A stretch of 35,179 nucleotides of DNA from a virus: positions 1-35,179 of the IMG/VR virus record IMGVR_UViG_3300031162_000917. One strand, given 5' to 3'. Positions 1 to 9,602 of the stretch are shown here, in pieces (position 1 is the stretch's first letter; each line of letters starts with the position of its first letter). A program made the position numbers and the translations under genes. The notes beneath the pieces were generated by a model. It had not been told where the DNA came from. It saw nothing but the letters and a program-made list of their open reading frames with translations, and ran no database searches.

Positions 1-432
1 CTCCTCTCCAATACCAAGCTTCTTCTGATATGCAGACCTAAGCTCTGGGTTGTCAACAAGCCCAAAAGCCTCTTTGTCCTTTTCGCTCATGGCGTTGGCG
101 TGAGTCTGAAACTGATTGTAAAGACCCTTGAGCTCGCCTATTTTGGCTGCAGCCTGTGTGGGATCAAGCTCCCCACTTGCAATCATCTTTCTTGCTTCGT
201 CAACCTCTTGTTGAAATATCTCTTGACCAAACTGACCGATAGCAGCTACATCATAACCAGATATAGAGTTGAGGTCCTCTCTGCGCATGGATTCAGCATG
301 CTCAAACCTTCTAGTAAGCTCTCTGTCTCTTGAATCCGCTCTAACTGCTATCTGCTGAGCCCCAGTAAGATCAGCCTTTTCTACCCTGTCAAAGCGACCT
401 GGCAGAGGTACACCTCCAAATAGATTAGACAT
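1..432 (-). CDS. Putative internal virion protein, N-terminal part (runs off the left edge)
   Basis: The ATG is at 430-432, and the frame stays open to base 1 (144 codons, no stop), so the 3' end lies outside the window. The start overlaps the last 8 bases of the upstream gene, so the two are probably translationally coupled. The protein begins MSNLFGGVPLPGRFDRVEKA and continues as a charged, helix-forming sequence rich in Ala, Glu, Gln and Arg without membrane segments. No catalytic motif is visible. Its place after the nozzle and coiled-coil genes is where podoviruses keep ejected inner-virion proteins; that role is inferred from position only. AGA and ATA codons are frequent, matching the two tRNAs encoded in this window. 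Confidence 0.7.
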   Translation of the reverse strand, partial: MSNLFGGVPLPGRFDRVEKADLTGAQQIAVRADSRDRELTRRFEHAESMRREDLNSISGYDVAAIGQFGQEIFQQEVDEARKMIASGELDPTQAAAKIGELKGLYNQFQTHANAMSEKDKEAFGLVDNPELRSAYQKKLGIGEE

Positions 433-1669
433 TTTCTTTGTTGAATTTTTTAAGTAGCGCCTTCATCTTCTTCATGAGGCCTTTCGAGTCCCCCTTGTTG
501 ACAAGGGTTTCGATAGTGCTCTGCTGGCTAGGGTTAAAGACAAGAACGTTTTCTCCATCTCTAACCATGGCTTCGTCGCCAGTGAGCTCGGCTTCCTTTT
601 CGCCAGTCTCCTCGTCAATCAAGGCCTTCTTGTTTGTCTTATGGCTAAACTCCCCTTCTGTCATGTGTACCTCTCCGCCTTTGTTGGCGAACTTGTATTT
701 ACCCCCTTTTTTAAAAGGAAAAAAAGCCTGAAGTGCTGCTTCTAATTGACGTCTTTCGAACTCGGCAATTTCTTCGGGAGTGTATGTCTTGTTGGGGAGA
801 CTTCTGTCTGATTGAGTCCCAGTAAACTCTCCTAACGCAATTCTATCTATAAGATTGGCGCCAGAAGAAGGGTCTACAGACTGGGTTTGGCCAACCGAAC
901 CAAGATTGAATTGAGCGGGGTTTGTTGGGTGTTGAGTTGCAAACCTAACTTCTGGCGTGCCTGTTCCGCTGCCAGTACCTGTTCCGTCTCCTGTGCCCGT
1001 ACCACCACCACCTCCCTCGGCAGCGCCCATGGCGATACCCTGAGCAGCAGTAGAGGCTAACCCAGTCAAGGCGTCCATCCTTGCTTGTTTTGCTTGCTGT
1101 GCAGCTAGATTGGCTGCATCCATACCAGCAGCCCCTCTAGCCATCTGCATGGCCGCCAGCTGCTGCTGCATAGCCTTGTTGCTTTCGTCAATCTTCTGTT
1201 GTGCTGAAGCCACAGAAGCGTCGGCAGCAACTTTCTGCTGCAAGCCAGCGAGCTCTGCCTGCTGTATGCCAGACTCTATCTGCTGGACTTGCCTTGGTAT
1301 GAGAGCCCCTGCTCTAGGGTCTCCGTATCTAGTGGCAGCCAAAGCAGACTGTATGCTAGCCTGACCTCTTGCTGCCGCCTGATCAGCCGCCTCCTCTGCA
1401 AGAATCCTTTGTTGCTCACCAACATCTCTTACTTCTTGGCTCAGCGTTTGGTCATATTTACCTGACTCAAACTCCCCAACCATCTTGTCAAACAAATCCT
1501 TTTGTTCTCGCGCTTGCTTAGCAGCCTCTTGTTCCTGCTGCTTAGCGCTTATCATCTTCCCTACTTGCGATACACCCTGACCGACCATCAACCCTATCGT
1601 TATTGGGTCAAGAGCAAGAGTCAAATTCTCTGGTGCAGTAAAGAAGTGTTCTATAATAAAGTCGATCAT
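425..1669 (-). CDS. Coiled-coil virion protein, internal/ejection-protein-like
   Basis: 414 aa. An N-terminal hydrophobic stretch (about residues 16-40) is followed by a long Ala/Gln/Glu-rich helical region (about 40-215), a Gly/Thr linker near 220-240 and a C-terminal domain (about 320-414). That domain carries a doubled KGG motif (KKGGKYKFANKGGEVHMTEG) and an ending of the type ELTGDEAMV...VFNPSQQ...LLKKF, which I associate with phage virion proteins. The helical-plus-linker layout resembles podovirus internal or ejection proteins. It has its own promoter-like TATATTTG box with only 5 nt before the ATG, which supports this start. The exact role is unknown. Confidence 0.75.
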   Translation of the reverse strand: MIDFIIEHFFTAPENLTLALDPITIGLMVGQGVSQVGKMISAKQQEQEAAKQAREQKDLFDKMVGEFESGKYDQTLSQEVRDVGEQQRILAEEAADQAAARGQASIQSALAATRYGDPRAGALIPRQVQQIESGIQQAELAGLQQKVAADASVASAQQKIDESNKAMQQQLAAMQMARGAAGMDAANLAAQQAKQARMDALTGLASTAAQGIAMGAAEGGGGGTGTGDGTGTGSGTGTPEVRFATQHPTNPAQFNLGSVGQTQSVDPSSGANLIDRIALGEFTGTQSDRSLPNKTYTPEEIAEFERRQLEAALQAFFPFKKGGKYKFANKGGEVHMTEGEFSHKTNKKALIDEETGEKEAELTGDEAMVRDGENVLVFNPSQQSTIETLVNKGDSKGLMKKMKALLKKFNKENV

Positions 1670-1674
1670 AATTG

Positions 1675-1682
1675 CAAATATA
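1675..1682 (-). promoter_or_regulatory. Bacteroidota-type -7 box (TATATTTG)
   Basis: The minus strand reads TATATTTGCAATTATG, an exact match to the Bacteroidota -7 element TAnnTTTG. Only 5 nt separate the box from the ATG at 1669, so the transcript would be leaderless or nearly so. I see no TTG at the expected -33 position. Confidence 0.6.
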
Positions 1683-1689
1683 CTTATTA

Positions 1690-2646
1690 TTACTTAGAAT
1701 GGTCCAGATCTGTTGGCTCGTAATTTAAATTCAAAGCAAACAATTCGTATGGTTCATATCCAAGGGAGATGTTTACCTGAGCGTACTGACCTCTAGGTGG
1801 TGTCCCGTTTATTTCCTGAGGAGTTATCTCAAAGAGCTGAAGCAAATCAACTCCAGTCCCGTATGACGTAGTTAATTTTTGAGTAACATTGTTGGCTGTG
1901 TTAACGTCCGCAAGCGTCATACGTACCTCAGATCCGTTTGATATGCTATCCGCAAAGCTGGTTTCAGCACTCAGGTCTACTTCTCCGTTGGTGTGCACAA
2001 ATTCATCTGCTGGTGTTCCATGATCACCATATTTCTTAGCAGATGTAAGTGTAAACGAGGTTCCTTCTAAGTCCGCCCACGTTTCGGTTTCTAGGTCATA
2101 AATGACGTAAAATGACGAAGTATTGGTCCTTAGCGGTCCGTTAGAGGTTATGTAGAAATAAACGTCTTTAGAGCTTACTTCTCTAACCGCCTTAGAAGAT
2201 ATAGTTCCGACAAAAGAGATGTTAGAACCATCGACATACTTAGAAGAGTTACCTATGTGTCCATAAAGAACACCTCCTTTGTTCGTAAGCCTTCCTATAG
2301 ATCCTGACTTTTCATCAGAGCCATCTGAATTAACAACAAAAGAGTTTACTCCAGAGATATTGCTAGTGCCCTCTACAGAAAGGCTTTTGTATATCTTGTT
2401 TTGAGATACGTTCTTGTTAAAAGAAACAGATATGCCACTACCGATCGGTGCAGCACCGTCGTCTGTAGAGTAAAACTTAGTTCTTTGCACTGAATCGCTG
2501 TTGTGCTTCCATGCTGCCGTGTTGCTGGAATCGGCTTGGCTTGAGTAAAAAATCTTCCCAACCCTTCCAAACCAGCTTGAGATGTAAGAGTACTTTGTTT
2601 TCCAAAAGCCACCTGAGTGACTGTAAGCTATTGTTGCGCTACTCAT
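1690..2646 (-). CDS. Tail nozzle (P22 gp10-like) C-terminal module as a separate protein
   Basis: 318 aa, beginning 5 nt after the stop of the 2316-aa nozzle gene. Around residues 10-115 the order of motifs (a KYSYISSWF stretch, an AAWKH pair, RTKFYS, then SVSFNKNVSQNKIYKSLSVE) matches the segment that normally follows the YDP..DE motif inside single-chain nozzle/stabilisation proteins of crAss-like and related podoviruses. In those families the equivalent reads roughly 'F...LYRH...NTFYG...S.V...N..PS..K.FKTL..EG'. The C-terminal half is beta-rich and ends in an NLNYEPTDLDHSK tail. I therefore call it the detached end of the nozzle. The alternative is an unrelated beta-rich tail protein. Confidence 0.6.
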   Translation of the reverse strand: MSSATIAYSHSGGFWKTKYSYISSWFGRVGKIFYSSQADSSNTAAWKHNSDSVQRTKFYSTDDGAAPIGSGISVSFNKNVSQNKIYKSLSVEGTSNISGVNSFVVNSDGSDEKSGSIGRLTNKGGVLYGHIGNSSKYVDGSNISFVGTISSKAVREVSSKDVYFYITSNGPLRTNTSSFYVIYDLETETWADLEGTSFTLTSAKKYGDHGTPADEFVHTNGEVDLSAETSFADSISNGSEVRMTLADVNTANNVTQKLTTSYGTGVDLLQLFEITPQEINGTPPRGQYAQVNISLGYEPYELFALNLNYEPTDLDHSK

Positions 2647-2651
2647 AGTTG

Positions 2652-5600
2652 TTAATTTTCAGCGAAGTTTCCAAAGCTACCACCTTGCCACCCAGCTCCG
2701 TTTATTCCAGGCCAATTAGTGTTTGTGTTTTGTCCGAATGTTGTCAAGAAATCAATCAAATCAGCAGATCCAACTTCACCATCTTCATTAGAGTCAGCGT
2801 ACAAAAGCTGGTTTCCTGGCTTAAACCCATTGATTATTTGTCGCACTTGACCTTCTGTAAGTTGACCAGACTCAAAGAACTGAAGAAGCTGAGCAAAGTT
2901 TTCCAGGCCTCCGCCTCCGCCTTCGATAATCACTACTGGCTCTATCGTTTGCTGAGAGAAAGTCGTATAGTCATATAAAAAGTTGGTAACTGGAGATATC
3001 TCTTCGGTGTTGTTTGAGGCTATCGTATTCCAAGCTTTGTACCACTGAGACAGAGAATAAAGCGACTGAGGAACGCCGACGTTGTCGGAAAGAGCGTCAT
3101 CAATAATCCTTTCAAAAGCAATGTCAAGTCCCTGAAGAAGAACTGCTTCAACACCACTCACTTCACTTGGATTAAATCCGCCGCTTATGTTCACCTGATC
3201 CCCTCCATCAGCCGTAACCACTATGTTGTTGATGTCTGGATTATCTGGGTCAGGAGCACCTGAAAATTCACCTTCTGAGTTTATGAAGTTAAAAATCCTG
3301 CCGTACATATTCGAAAGAAGCCCTCCATCAGGTATCCTGTTGTTTAGAACCGTTACAATACCAGCTATGACGTTAGCAGTAGTGGAGCCATCTTCGTCGG
3401 TCCTAAAATCGTCGTTGTAACCACCAAGAGCAAAGCCGATATAGTCATCAATAACCTGGTCCATTACCGCTGTTCTGTTGGTTATTTCTAAGCTGAGCTC
3501 ATCTATCGTGTTTTGAAACTCATCACCTCCTAGCCCAGCTCCAAGCAAGTTAACAAGCTCCCCATAACCAGCTCCAGGAAAACCGTAGAATCCACCTGGG
3601 TTGGTGCCAGTAAACGTTTGAGTAACACTTTCTACATTTCCATCTTCATTTTGTAGGAGGGCTGTATAATCTGCCGTGCCTCCATTATCCTGAGTGCCAA
3701 AGATGGTTGCGTATAGCTGGCCAGCAGCCTCAAATAGCTGTTGTTGGTAAGTTACAAACCCACCTATAAGAGATTCTAGATTTCTTATTTCACCCTCATA
3801 GCCTTCTGCCACTTGGTTGTTTCCTTCGAGGAAAACTTGACCGTTAAAAGAAACGGTTTCAGTTGGCGTTAAGTCAGGACCATAAGCTATTTCAAGAAGT
3901 GTGTTCCAGTCTTGAAGCAGGGAGTTGTACTGACCCTGAAGGCCTTGTTCATCGTCTTCGGTTCCAGAAACACCATCAGGACCATAGAGCAAAATCTGAA
4001 GCTGCTGAACTAATTCATTGCCAGACGAATAATTCAATAATATTGAGTCAAATATAGACGACACAACGCCAGACACATCAACAGCACCACCATCTCCTGA
4101 GCCCACATACGCCTGTATTGCTTGAACGGCATTAGAGTAAGTCTGCAAAACGTCATCAATTTGATCTCCAAGAGTGTCAAAACCACCTATTCCAGGCGCT
4201 AAGAATGTGACATTAAAAGGATCTGGAGGTGTAAATCCTTCTGGGATGTTTACGCTTCCTGCTCCATATACTACGTCAAGAAGATATTGTGCATCAACAG
4301 GTATTGCGGTAGAGGCTTCAAACAAGTTATAAACATTAGCAACTTGCTCTCTAGCGTCGCTGGCTATCTGTAAAAGCGTATTGCCGATGCCTAAATCAAG
4401 ACCTGCTTCTTGAAAAGCAGAAGCTATTTGATCATTGGTAACGCCAACAGCATCAGCCTGATACAATATATTGTTAAGCACCTCCATGCTGTCTTGAAGG
4501 GTTCCAGCAGCCCCAAAAGTTATTATAAGAGCGCTTTCATAAGCAGCATCAAGTTGTTGATACCTAGACAACAGCTCTTCTATAGACAAAAAGAGGCTCT
4601 CAAAAAGACTCGACTGGAGCTCTTGAAGTTCAGCGTTATAGCTAGTTGGGTTGATGAACGGACCTATTTGATAAAATTGATCCCCAATAGGAACTTCAAC
4701 AGTAAAAGTAGTAGACACCTCACTGTAGTCTTGATTTAAGAATTCTTCTACAGTAGAAATACTTTCTAATATGCTTATTACCTGGTCATTGTTTTCACCA
4801 AGAGCACTAGTGACTTGGTTGATGCTAAGTAAAAGAGCCTCTATAAATTCATCGCTATTACCAAAACCACCTTCAAATGAATCTACGACACCGACAAAGC
4901 CTTCTACGATGTCATCTGCAACAACAGTACCATCGGGTTGAACAGGCGGGTTTATAACCCCTGAAAGACTCCATGTCGGCACCTCCTTGGCTACAGAAAG
5001 AATAAACTCGTCTGTATCTGGGTCGTAACCACCAACAACCCTGTTGTCTTTGTCTGGATTTAAGACAAGAGTCCTATCAAAGAACGAACCCATACCCTTC
5101 CCAGATATCGCTTCTATGCCTTGAGACGCATCAAACCTATACACCTTTCTTTGATCAGAAGAAGCGAAGTAGATAAAGTTGTCTACGTTGACAACAGATT
5201 CTGGGTGACTTGTACCGTGTGTGCCTGAATAATACCTTTCCGTGCCAAGAACCTTTGTGGATGTTACAACAGTCTCGTTTCCAAGGGCGTCCGACAAGAC
5301 AGTTCTAGACACGGGTATAGAGGAGCACTTGAGTTGCTGAATGCAAAACAGGCTATCGTTTAAGTTGAGTAGATGGTATATAGGCCCATCAGAGTTCTGC
5401 AGATCCTTATACGGGAACTTAGAGTTGTTAAACGAAGTGTAACGTACTAAGTTTGAATTGGGGTTTGTCTTATCTGAGAACTTAATAGATGAGGGGCTGT
5501 ACACCTCTTCCTTTTCTCTCGATACAATCCTTGGCTTACCAAATGGTTTTACATCGGCCCCAGGGAAGTTATCAGTAAAGGCCTTTGTTTCAAGATAGTA

Positions 5601-8600
5601 AGACTCAAAGTTAGGCTCGCTTCTTTCCTCGAAGGTTCCATTGCCGTTACCTATGAGGCCAGCAAATTCACCATCAACAAACGGCTGAAGGTTTACTGCA
5701 GATTTTCTAAAGAACACATCTCCTTCAGTAAGGATAACGTTTCTGGTCTGAAACTTTCTTACACCTCCTTCTTTTATTATGTTGTAAGTTTTGCCTATCT
5801 CATAATAAATTCTGTCCTCTGCACTCTGATTCTTAGAGGGAGAGTATATCTCAAAGACACATCTTTTGTTCCAGAAGTTTGTTCCTTGGTCGTATATGTC
5901 CGAGGTGTTTGTTCCTGCGCCTATACCCCTACTTTGAGAGACGTCGTCGTAAGAGAATCCTGAGGCTTTAAAGTTGTTTTTCAAGATGACAAACTGACCC
6001 ATCTTGGCTGGGTGAACGTCTTCGTTCTCGCCTACAAGTGGGTTATCTTCTTTACCCAGTGTTACAGTTCCTACGACATCAAACCTGTGATCTTCATCGT
6101 TGACAAAAACTCTCGTGGATGTTTCGTCACCCTCGAAGTAAGATATAATCCTTAGTTTGTCACCAGCAGAGAACGTATACAGATCTTTGTCTCCGTCCTC
6201 TTTGACAGCGCCAAAGGCCTTACTGTAAGATACATCTGAGTTCTCTTGAAGGTGGTTTAGAGACACGTATATGAGTCCGTTCTCGCCGCCTGAATCGGCA
6301 GCTACAAAAGCACCACCAGCAGAGTACTGCACAAAGTCGTCTATAGTGGAGTTACCGCCGTACACCATCCTGTAGAAGTGAGCCCAAGACGGAATATTGC
6401 TCTGATTTTGATTGAAAGTTGCCACAACAAAGGCAGATCCAGTATTGGGGCTTTCTGCAAACCCGTTTACATAGACGCTACCTAGAGGGTTCACATTTCC
6501 AGCCCTGCCTCTTTCGTCAAAGAAAACGACTCCAAAGTCGTGAGAACAATATCTTTTGAACGATCTAGACTGAGCATCAAGAGATATAGAGTTGCTGTAT
6601 ACTGCTGAAGCAAAGTTCAAAACTTCTGCCTCAGGATAAGATTCGTCAAGTATAAGGTCTAAAGCTGTCGCACTTAGTGCTGAATCAATGTTTCCATCCT
6701 CGTTTGAATCATCAGCATAGGCACTTTTGTTGCCATAACTAAACAAGCCGTGAAGAAACCCAGGATATCCACCACCACCTTTCCACCCTCGGCTAAGAGG
6801 AAACATGTTGTTTTGCTTCCCTAGATACTCCGATCCATATATAAATCCGTACCAAAAGTTTTGGTTTTCTGGATTTGATATAGTACTCCTTCTTACGTGA
6901 GCCTCTCCGTCGACAATCGAGTAAACGTTGTACCCATCGTTTTCAGAAAAGTTCTTTGCCAGATCTACTATTTTAAGTATCCTGTTCTCTGCGTTGCTGA
7001 TTACTGGATACCCTATAGAATATCTTCGTTTTGTTAGCGTGCCTAATGGATCGTTAATAGAATTTAATATTGATGTATTGTTAAAATCCTCCTCTATATC
7101 TAGATTTGACGAATCTTCGTCAAAAAAGTTATTTTGAATATTTAAGCTTAAAGGCTGCCCTATTGGAGAATAAACTGTTTGAAACCCACTAACGCCGTTA
7201 GGGAGTGGGTGTTTAGCCGAAAACCACAAATTTTCATTTACGACATATTGAAGAAAATTTGGAGGTGCGCTATTATCAAAGGCTTGTTTTTCAATTTCGC
7301 CTCCAATAAATACATTACCATCAGTAGCATTAGTGAGGTAATCTTTTGAGGCCCACCACCAATTCAAAAGACCGTCACTGTAAACCCTAGGTATCATGGT
7401 GACGTACTCTGGAGCATTAGAAGGGTTTGTGGGAGAACTAAGCCCTTCAACCTGAAGGGCAAAGACTGGTCCAACATCATTTGCACCCCCCTCTAGGGCT
7501 GAATTGGCTTCATCGGAATAATATAGACCGCACCTCAACTCGGCCCTGTTAATAGCCATAAACCCTACTGGGGGCACCTCATCTCTGGGCAAAAGGTTGT
7601 CACCAGTAGATATTTCATCAACATCACTCCTGTCGTAAACCTTCATGATGGTCTCGGCTATATCTCTGTTCGATGTTCCAAGCTTCCCATAGCCGTCTTG
7701 ATTGTCGAGACCCTGATCTATTGTAGAGATCGACTGCTTATTAGAATCAGAGCTAACAAGAGTGATGTTTGCGTTAATTGGATACGATCCATCGCCTTCA
7801 AGGTTGCCAAATGTAAAGTAGTTTATCAGGCAGTTTGATATGTTTGTTTTTATTGCAGACTCACCTTCAATAGATTCGTTAAAATCAAGAGCTATAGAAA
7901 AAGTGACTGACGTTGAGGGGATTATAAAAGGACAAGATGGCGAATGCCCAGTGGTTATACTGTCTATGGTGCCAGAGGAAATAGATCCATTAACTCCATC
8001 AGAACCCAAAACGTTCCAAGAAACATCTCCAAGCAATACACCCTCGTTAAATTGCAATGTTGCTGGGGTCTCACCATTTGATGAGCTGCCGCCATCTACT
8101 TTTTTAATAGTCCTCGTTGTAGAGTTTATGCTTAAGGTATCGAGGTCGTTTTGCCCAGCATCGTAACCTACGTTTTTAAACGCATGAAAAGAGTTCCTTG
8201 AGTCATAAAGCTCAAAGTTTTTATCTGGCCTTATTGTAAGTCTAAGCCTTAGCTGTGTGCCAGCGTCAATAACAGAAGGAAGCTCTGACAGATCAAACTG
8301 ATAAGCCGTTCTTCTGTTATATACCAAGTTGTTGCCCGCGCTGTCAGATGCGCCCCCAGAAGGCTTAAGGTCTGGATCATACTGTATTCCAGTTCCTGGG
8401 TCGTATGCCACAGGCAAAATAAGTTTTTTTATACCTATCTCAAGGTTAGTAAACTCTTCACCTCTTGGGTTGTAGTAAGCAGACAACGAGCATTGTACCT
8501 CATCAAGCTCATTAAAACCCTCTGTGTAGTTTGCGTACATCAGCCTGTCATTTACTACAGCCTGAGTTTTAGCCTTCTTTGGTACAGCGTCATTAAGCTT

Positions 8601-9602
8601 ATCTACATCCTCTTGAGGCACTCCGTTTAAAACCGTGTCGTTAGAGAACGTGAATCTTATTTCTCCACCAAAAAAGGCATCAGCATTACTTGCATTGTAT
8701 TCTTTTTCTTCGACCTCGAAAAATGAGCCTCTGCCACCGATCCTTACGAGAAGTCTGACTTTAGATATGTTCTCGGTAAACGACTTAACACCATTGACTG
8801 AAGATGGGACAGCCACTACAATGACGTTGTCAGTGTTTAGGGCTGGCTCCGAGAGAGAGCCTTGGTTCAGGTATGATGGAGGTACCGCTACGTTAGAGTA
8901 GGGTGACAAAGCCGTCTCTTCACCCGTGTCATATATACACTGATACGCAAACTGAAAACCTTGAGATCCAGCAAAGTTAGTAGCAACTGTAGGGTCTGAA
9001 TCAAAAGAAAAAGAAGGCCTGTGCATTGGCGTCTTTGGGCACGCTGTGATAAAGTCGTGCTGGCGGAGCGTATCGTTTGTGTCTAAATCAAGACTGTTAG
9101 AGACTATCTCAGAAGCTTTGTTTACATGAAGCTTTCTAGGCTCATTCTCCCCGTCAGTGAAGTACAGTATCGGACCGCCTTTAGCATACACAATGTCTGC
9201 CTTCACAAAAGAGTTCGAGTTAAACTTGAACATCTTTGAAGTGTACACAGGCACAAGGCTGTCACCACTGAGGCTGTATACCCCGTGTTCAGCAGCATCC
9301 TCCGAGCTCAAAAAACAGTATATAATACCGTTAACCTCATCAGAAACACTTCCTATAATCCTTCTGTTTTGGTCTGCTGTAAGTGCAGTTTGAGTAACTG
9401 GTTGGTTTCCTTTTGCTGGCTTTATAACTCCTTCATCACCTGTCTGTGATCCAGAGATCGTTCCAGAAGACATAGAAGAGTCGCCAGAAGTGTCAGTAAA
9501 CTCGTTAATCGACACATTGTATGCGTCGTACATCTCAATAGCACCCTGTATCCTTGCGTCTTTAGATGTATTGAGTTTTCTTGGTGTAATCTTTTCTATC
9601 AT
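2652..9602 (-). CDS. Giant tail nozzle/stabilisation protein (crAss-like muzzle, P22 gp10-like) with a long C-terminal extension
   Basis: 2316 aa, the largest gene here. Residues 1 to about 1535 look like a nozzle/tail-stabilisation protein. They begin with the typical MIEKITPRKLNTS...RI.GAIEMYDAYN opening, then NRRIIGSVSDEVNGIIYCF, ILYFTDGENEPRKL, HDFGVVFFDERGRAGNV (about 1020-1040) and VVGGYDPDTDEFILSV (about 1520-1535). Related proteins are usually near 1,000-1,500 aa. Here about 780 further residues of mixed helical and Gly/Asp-rich sequence follow. They end in a dockerin-like calcium loop, DSNEDGEVGSADLIDFLTTFG (from about residue 2270). A second DSNEDGN loop lies near 965. The expected next nozzle module is in the following gene instead. 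Its role would be to close the short tail and form the DNA exit channel. Confidence 0.8.
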   Translation of the reverse strand: MIEKITPRKLNTSKDARIQGAIEMYDAYNVSINEFTDTSGDSSMSSGTISGSQTGDEGVIKPAKGNQPVTQTALTADQNRRIIGSVSDEVNGIIYCFLSSEDAAEHGVYSLSGDSLVPVYTSKMFKFNSNSFVKADIVYAKGGPILYFTDGENEPRKLHVNKASEIVSNSLDLDTNDTLRQHDFITACPKTPMHRPSFSFDSDPTVATNFAGSQGFQFAYQCIYDTGEETALSPYSNVAVPPSYLNQGSLSEPALNTDNVIVVAVPSSVNGVKSFTENISKVRLLVRIGGRGSFFEVEEKEYNASNADAFFGGEIRFTFSNDTVLNGVPQEDVDKLNDAVPKKAKTQAVVNDRLMYANYTEGFNELDEVQCSLSAYYNPRGEEFTNLEIGIKKLILPVAYDPGTGIQYDPDLKPSGGASDSAGNNLVYNRRTAYQFDLSELPSVIDAGTQLRLRLTIRPDKNFELYDSRNSFHAFKNVGYDAGQNDLDTLSINSTTRTIKKVDGGSSSNGETPATLQFNEGVLLGDVSWNVLGSDGVNGSISSGTIDSITTGHSPSCPFIIPSTSVTFSIALDFNESIEGESAIKTNISNCLINYFTFGNLEGDGSYPINANITLVSSDSNKQSISTIDQGLDNQDGYGKLGTSNRDIAETIMKVYDRSDVDEISTGDNLLPRDEVPPVGFMAINRAELRCGLYYSDEANSALEGGANDVGPVFALQVEGLSSPTNPSNAPEYVTMIPRVYSDGLLNWWWASKDYLTNATDGNVFIGGEIEKQAFDNSAPPNFLQYVVNENLWFSAKHPLPNGVSGFQTVYSPIGQPLSLNIQNNFFDEDSSNLDIEEDFNNTSILNSINDPLGTLTKRRYSIGYPVISNAENRILKIVDLAKNFSENDGYNVYSIVDGEAHVRRSTISNPENQNFWYGFIYGSEYLGKQNNMFPLSRGWKGGGGYPGFLHGLFSYGNKSAYADDSNEDGNIDSALSATALDLILDESYPEAEVLNFASAVYSNSISLDAQSRSFKRYCSHDFGVVFFDERGRAGNVNPLGSVYVNGFAESPNTGSAFVVATFNQNQSNIPSWAHFYRMVYGGNSTIDDFVQYSAGGAFVAADSGGENGLIYVSLNHLQENSDVSYSKAFGAVKEDGDKDLYTFSAGDKLRIISYFEGDETSTRVFVNDEDHRFDVVGTVTLGKEDNPLVGENEDVHPAKMGQFVILKNNFKASGFSYDDVSQSRGIGAGTNTSDIYDQGTNFWNKRCVFEIYSPSKNQSAEDRIYYEIGKTYNIIKEGGVRKFQTRNVILTEGDVFFRKSAVNLQPFVDGEFAGLIGNGNGTFEERSEPNFESYYLETKAFTDNFPGADVKPFGKPRIVSREKEEVYSPSSIKFSDKTNPNSNLVRYTSFNNSKFPYKDLQNSDGPIYHLLNLNDSLFCIQQLKCSSIPVSRTVLSDALGNETVVTSTKVLGTERYYSGTHGTSHPESVVNVDNFIYFASSDQRKVYRFDASQGIEAISGKGMGSFFDRTLVLNPDKDNRVVGGYDPDTDEFILSVAKEVPTWSLSGVINPPVQPDGTVVADDIVEGFVGVVDSFEGGFGNSDEFIEALLLSINQVTSALGENNDQVISILESISTVEEFLNQDYSEVSTTFTVEVPIGDQFYQIGPFINPTSYNAELQELQSSLFESLFLSIEELLSRYQQLDAAYESALIITFGAAGTLQDSMEVLNNILYQADAVGVTNDQIASAFQEAGLDLGIGNTLLQIASDAREQVANVYNLFEASTAIPVDAQYLLDVVYGAGSVNIPEGFTPPDPFNVTFLAPGIGGFDTLGDQIDDVLQTYSNAVQAIQAYVGSGDGGAVDVSGVVSSIFDSILLNYSSGNELVQQLQILLYGPDGVSGTEDDEQGLQGQYNSLLQDWNTLLEIAYGPDLTPTETVSFNGQVFLEGNNQVAEGYEGEIRNLESLIGGFVTYQQQLFEAAGQLYATIFGTQDNGGTADYTALLQNEDGNVESVTQTFTGTNPGGFYGFPGAGYGELVNLLGAGLGGDEFQNTIDELSLEITNRTAVMDQVIDDYIGFALGGYNDDFRTDEDGSTTANVIAGIVTVLNNRIPDGGLLSNMYGRIFNFINSEGEFSGAPDPDNPDINNIVVTADGGDQVNISGGFNPSEVSGVEAVLLQGLDIAFERIIDDALSDNVGVPQSLYSLSQWYKAWNTIASNNTEEISPVTNFLYDYTTFSQQTIEPVVIIEGGGGGLENFAQLLQFFESGQLTEGQVRQIINGFKPGNQLLYADSNEDGEVGSADLIDFLTTFGQNTNTNWPGINGAGWQGGSFGNFAEN

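Noticed and set aside
438-731. Plus-strand open frames within the late genes (for example 438-731, 15477-15875, 28775-29194)
   Set aside because: Antisense shadows of well-supported minus-strand genes or of the tRNA region, without start context or recognisable sequence.
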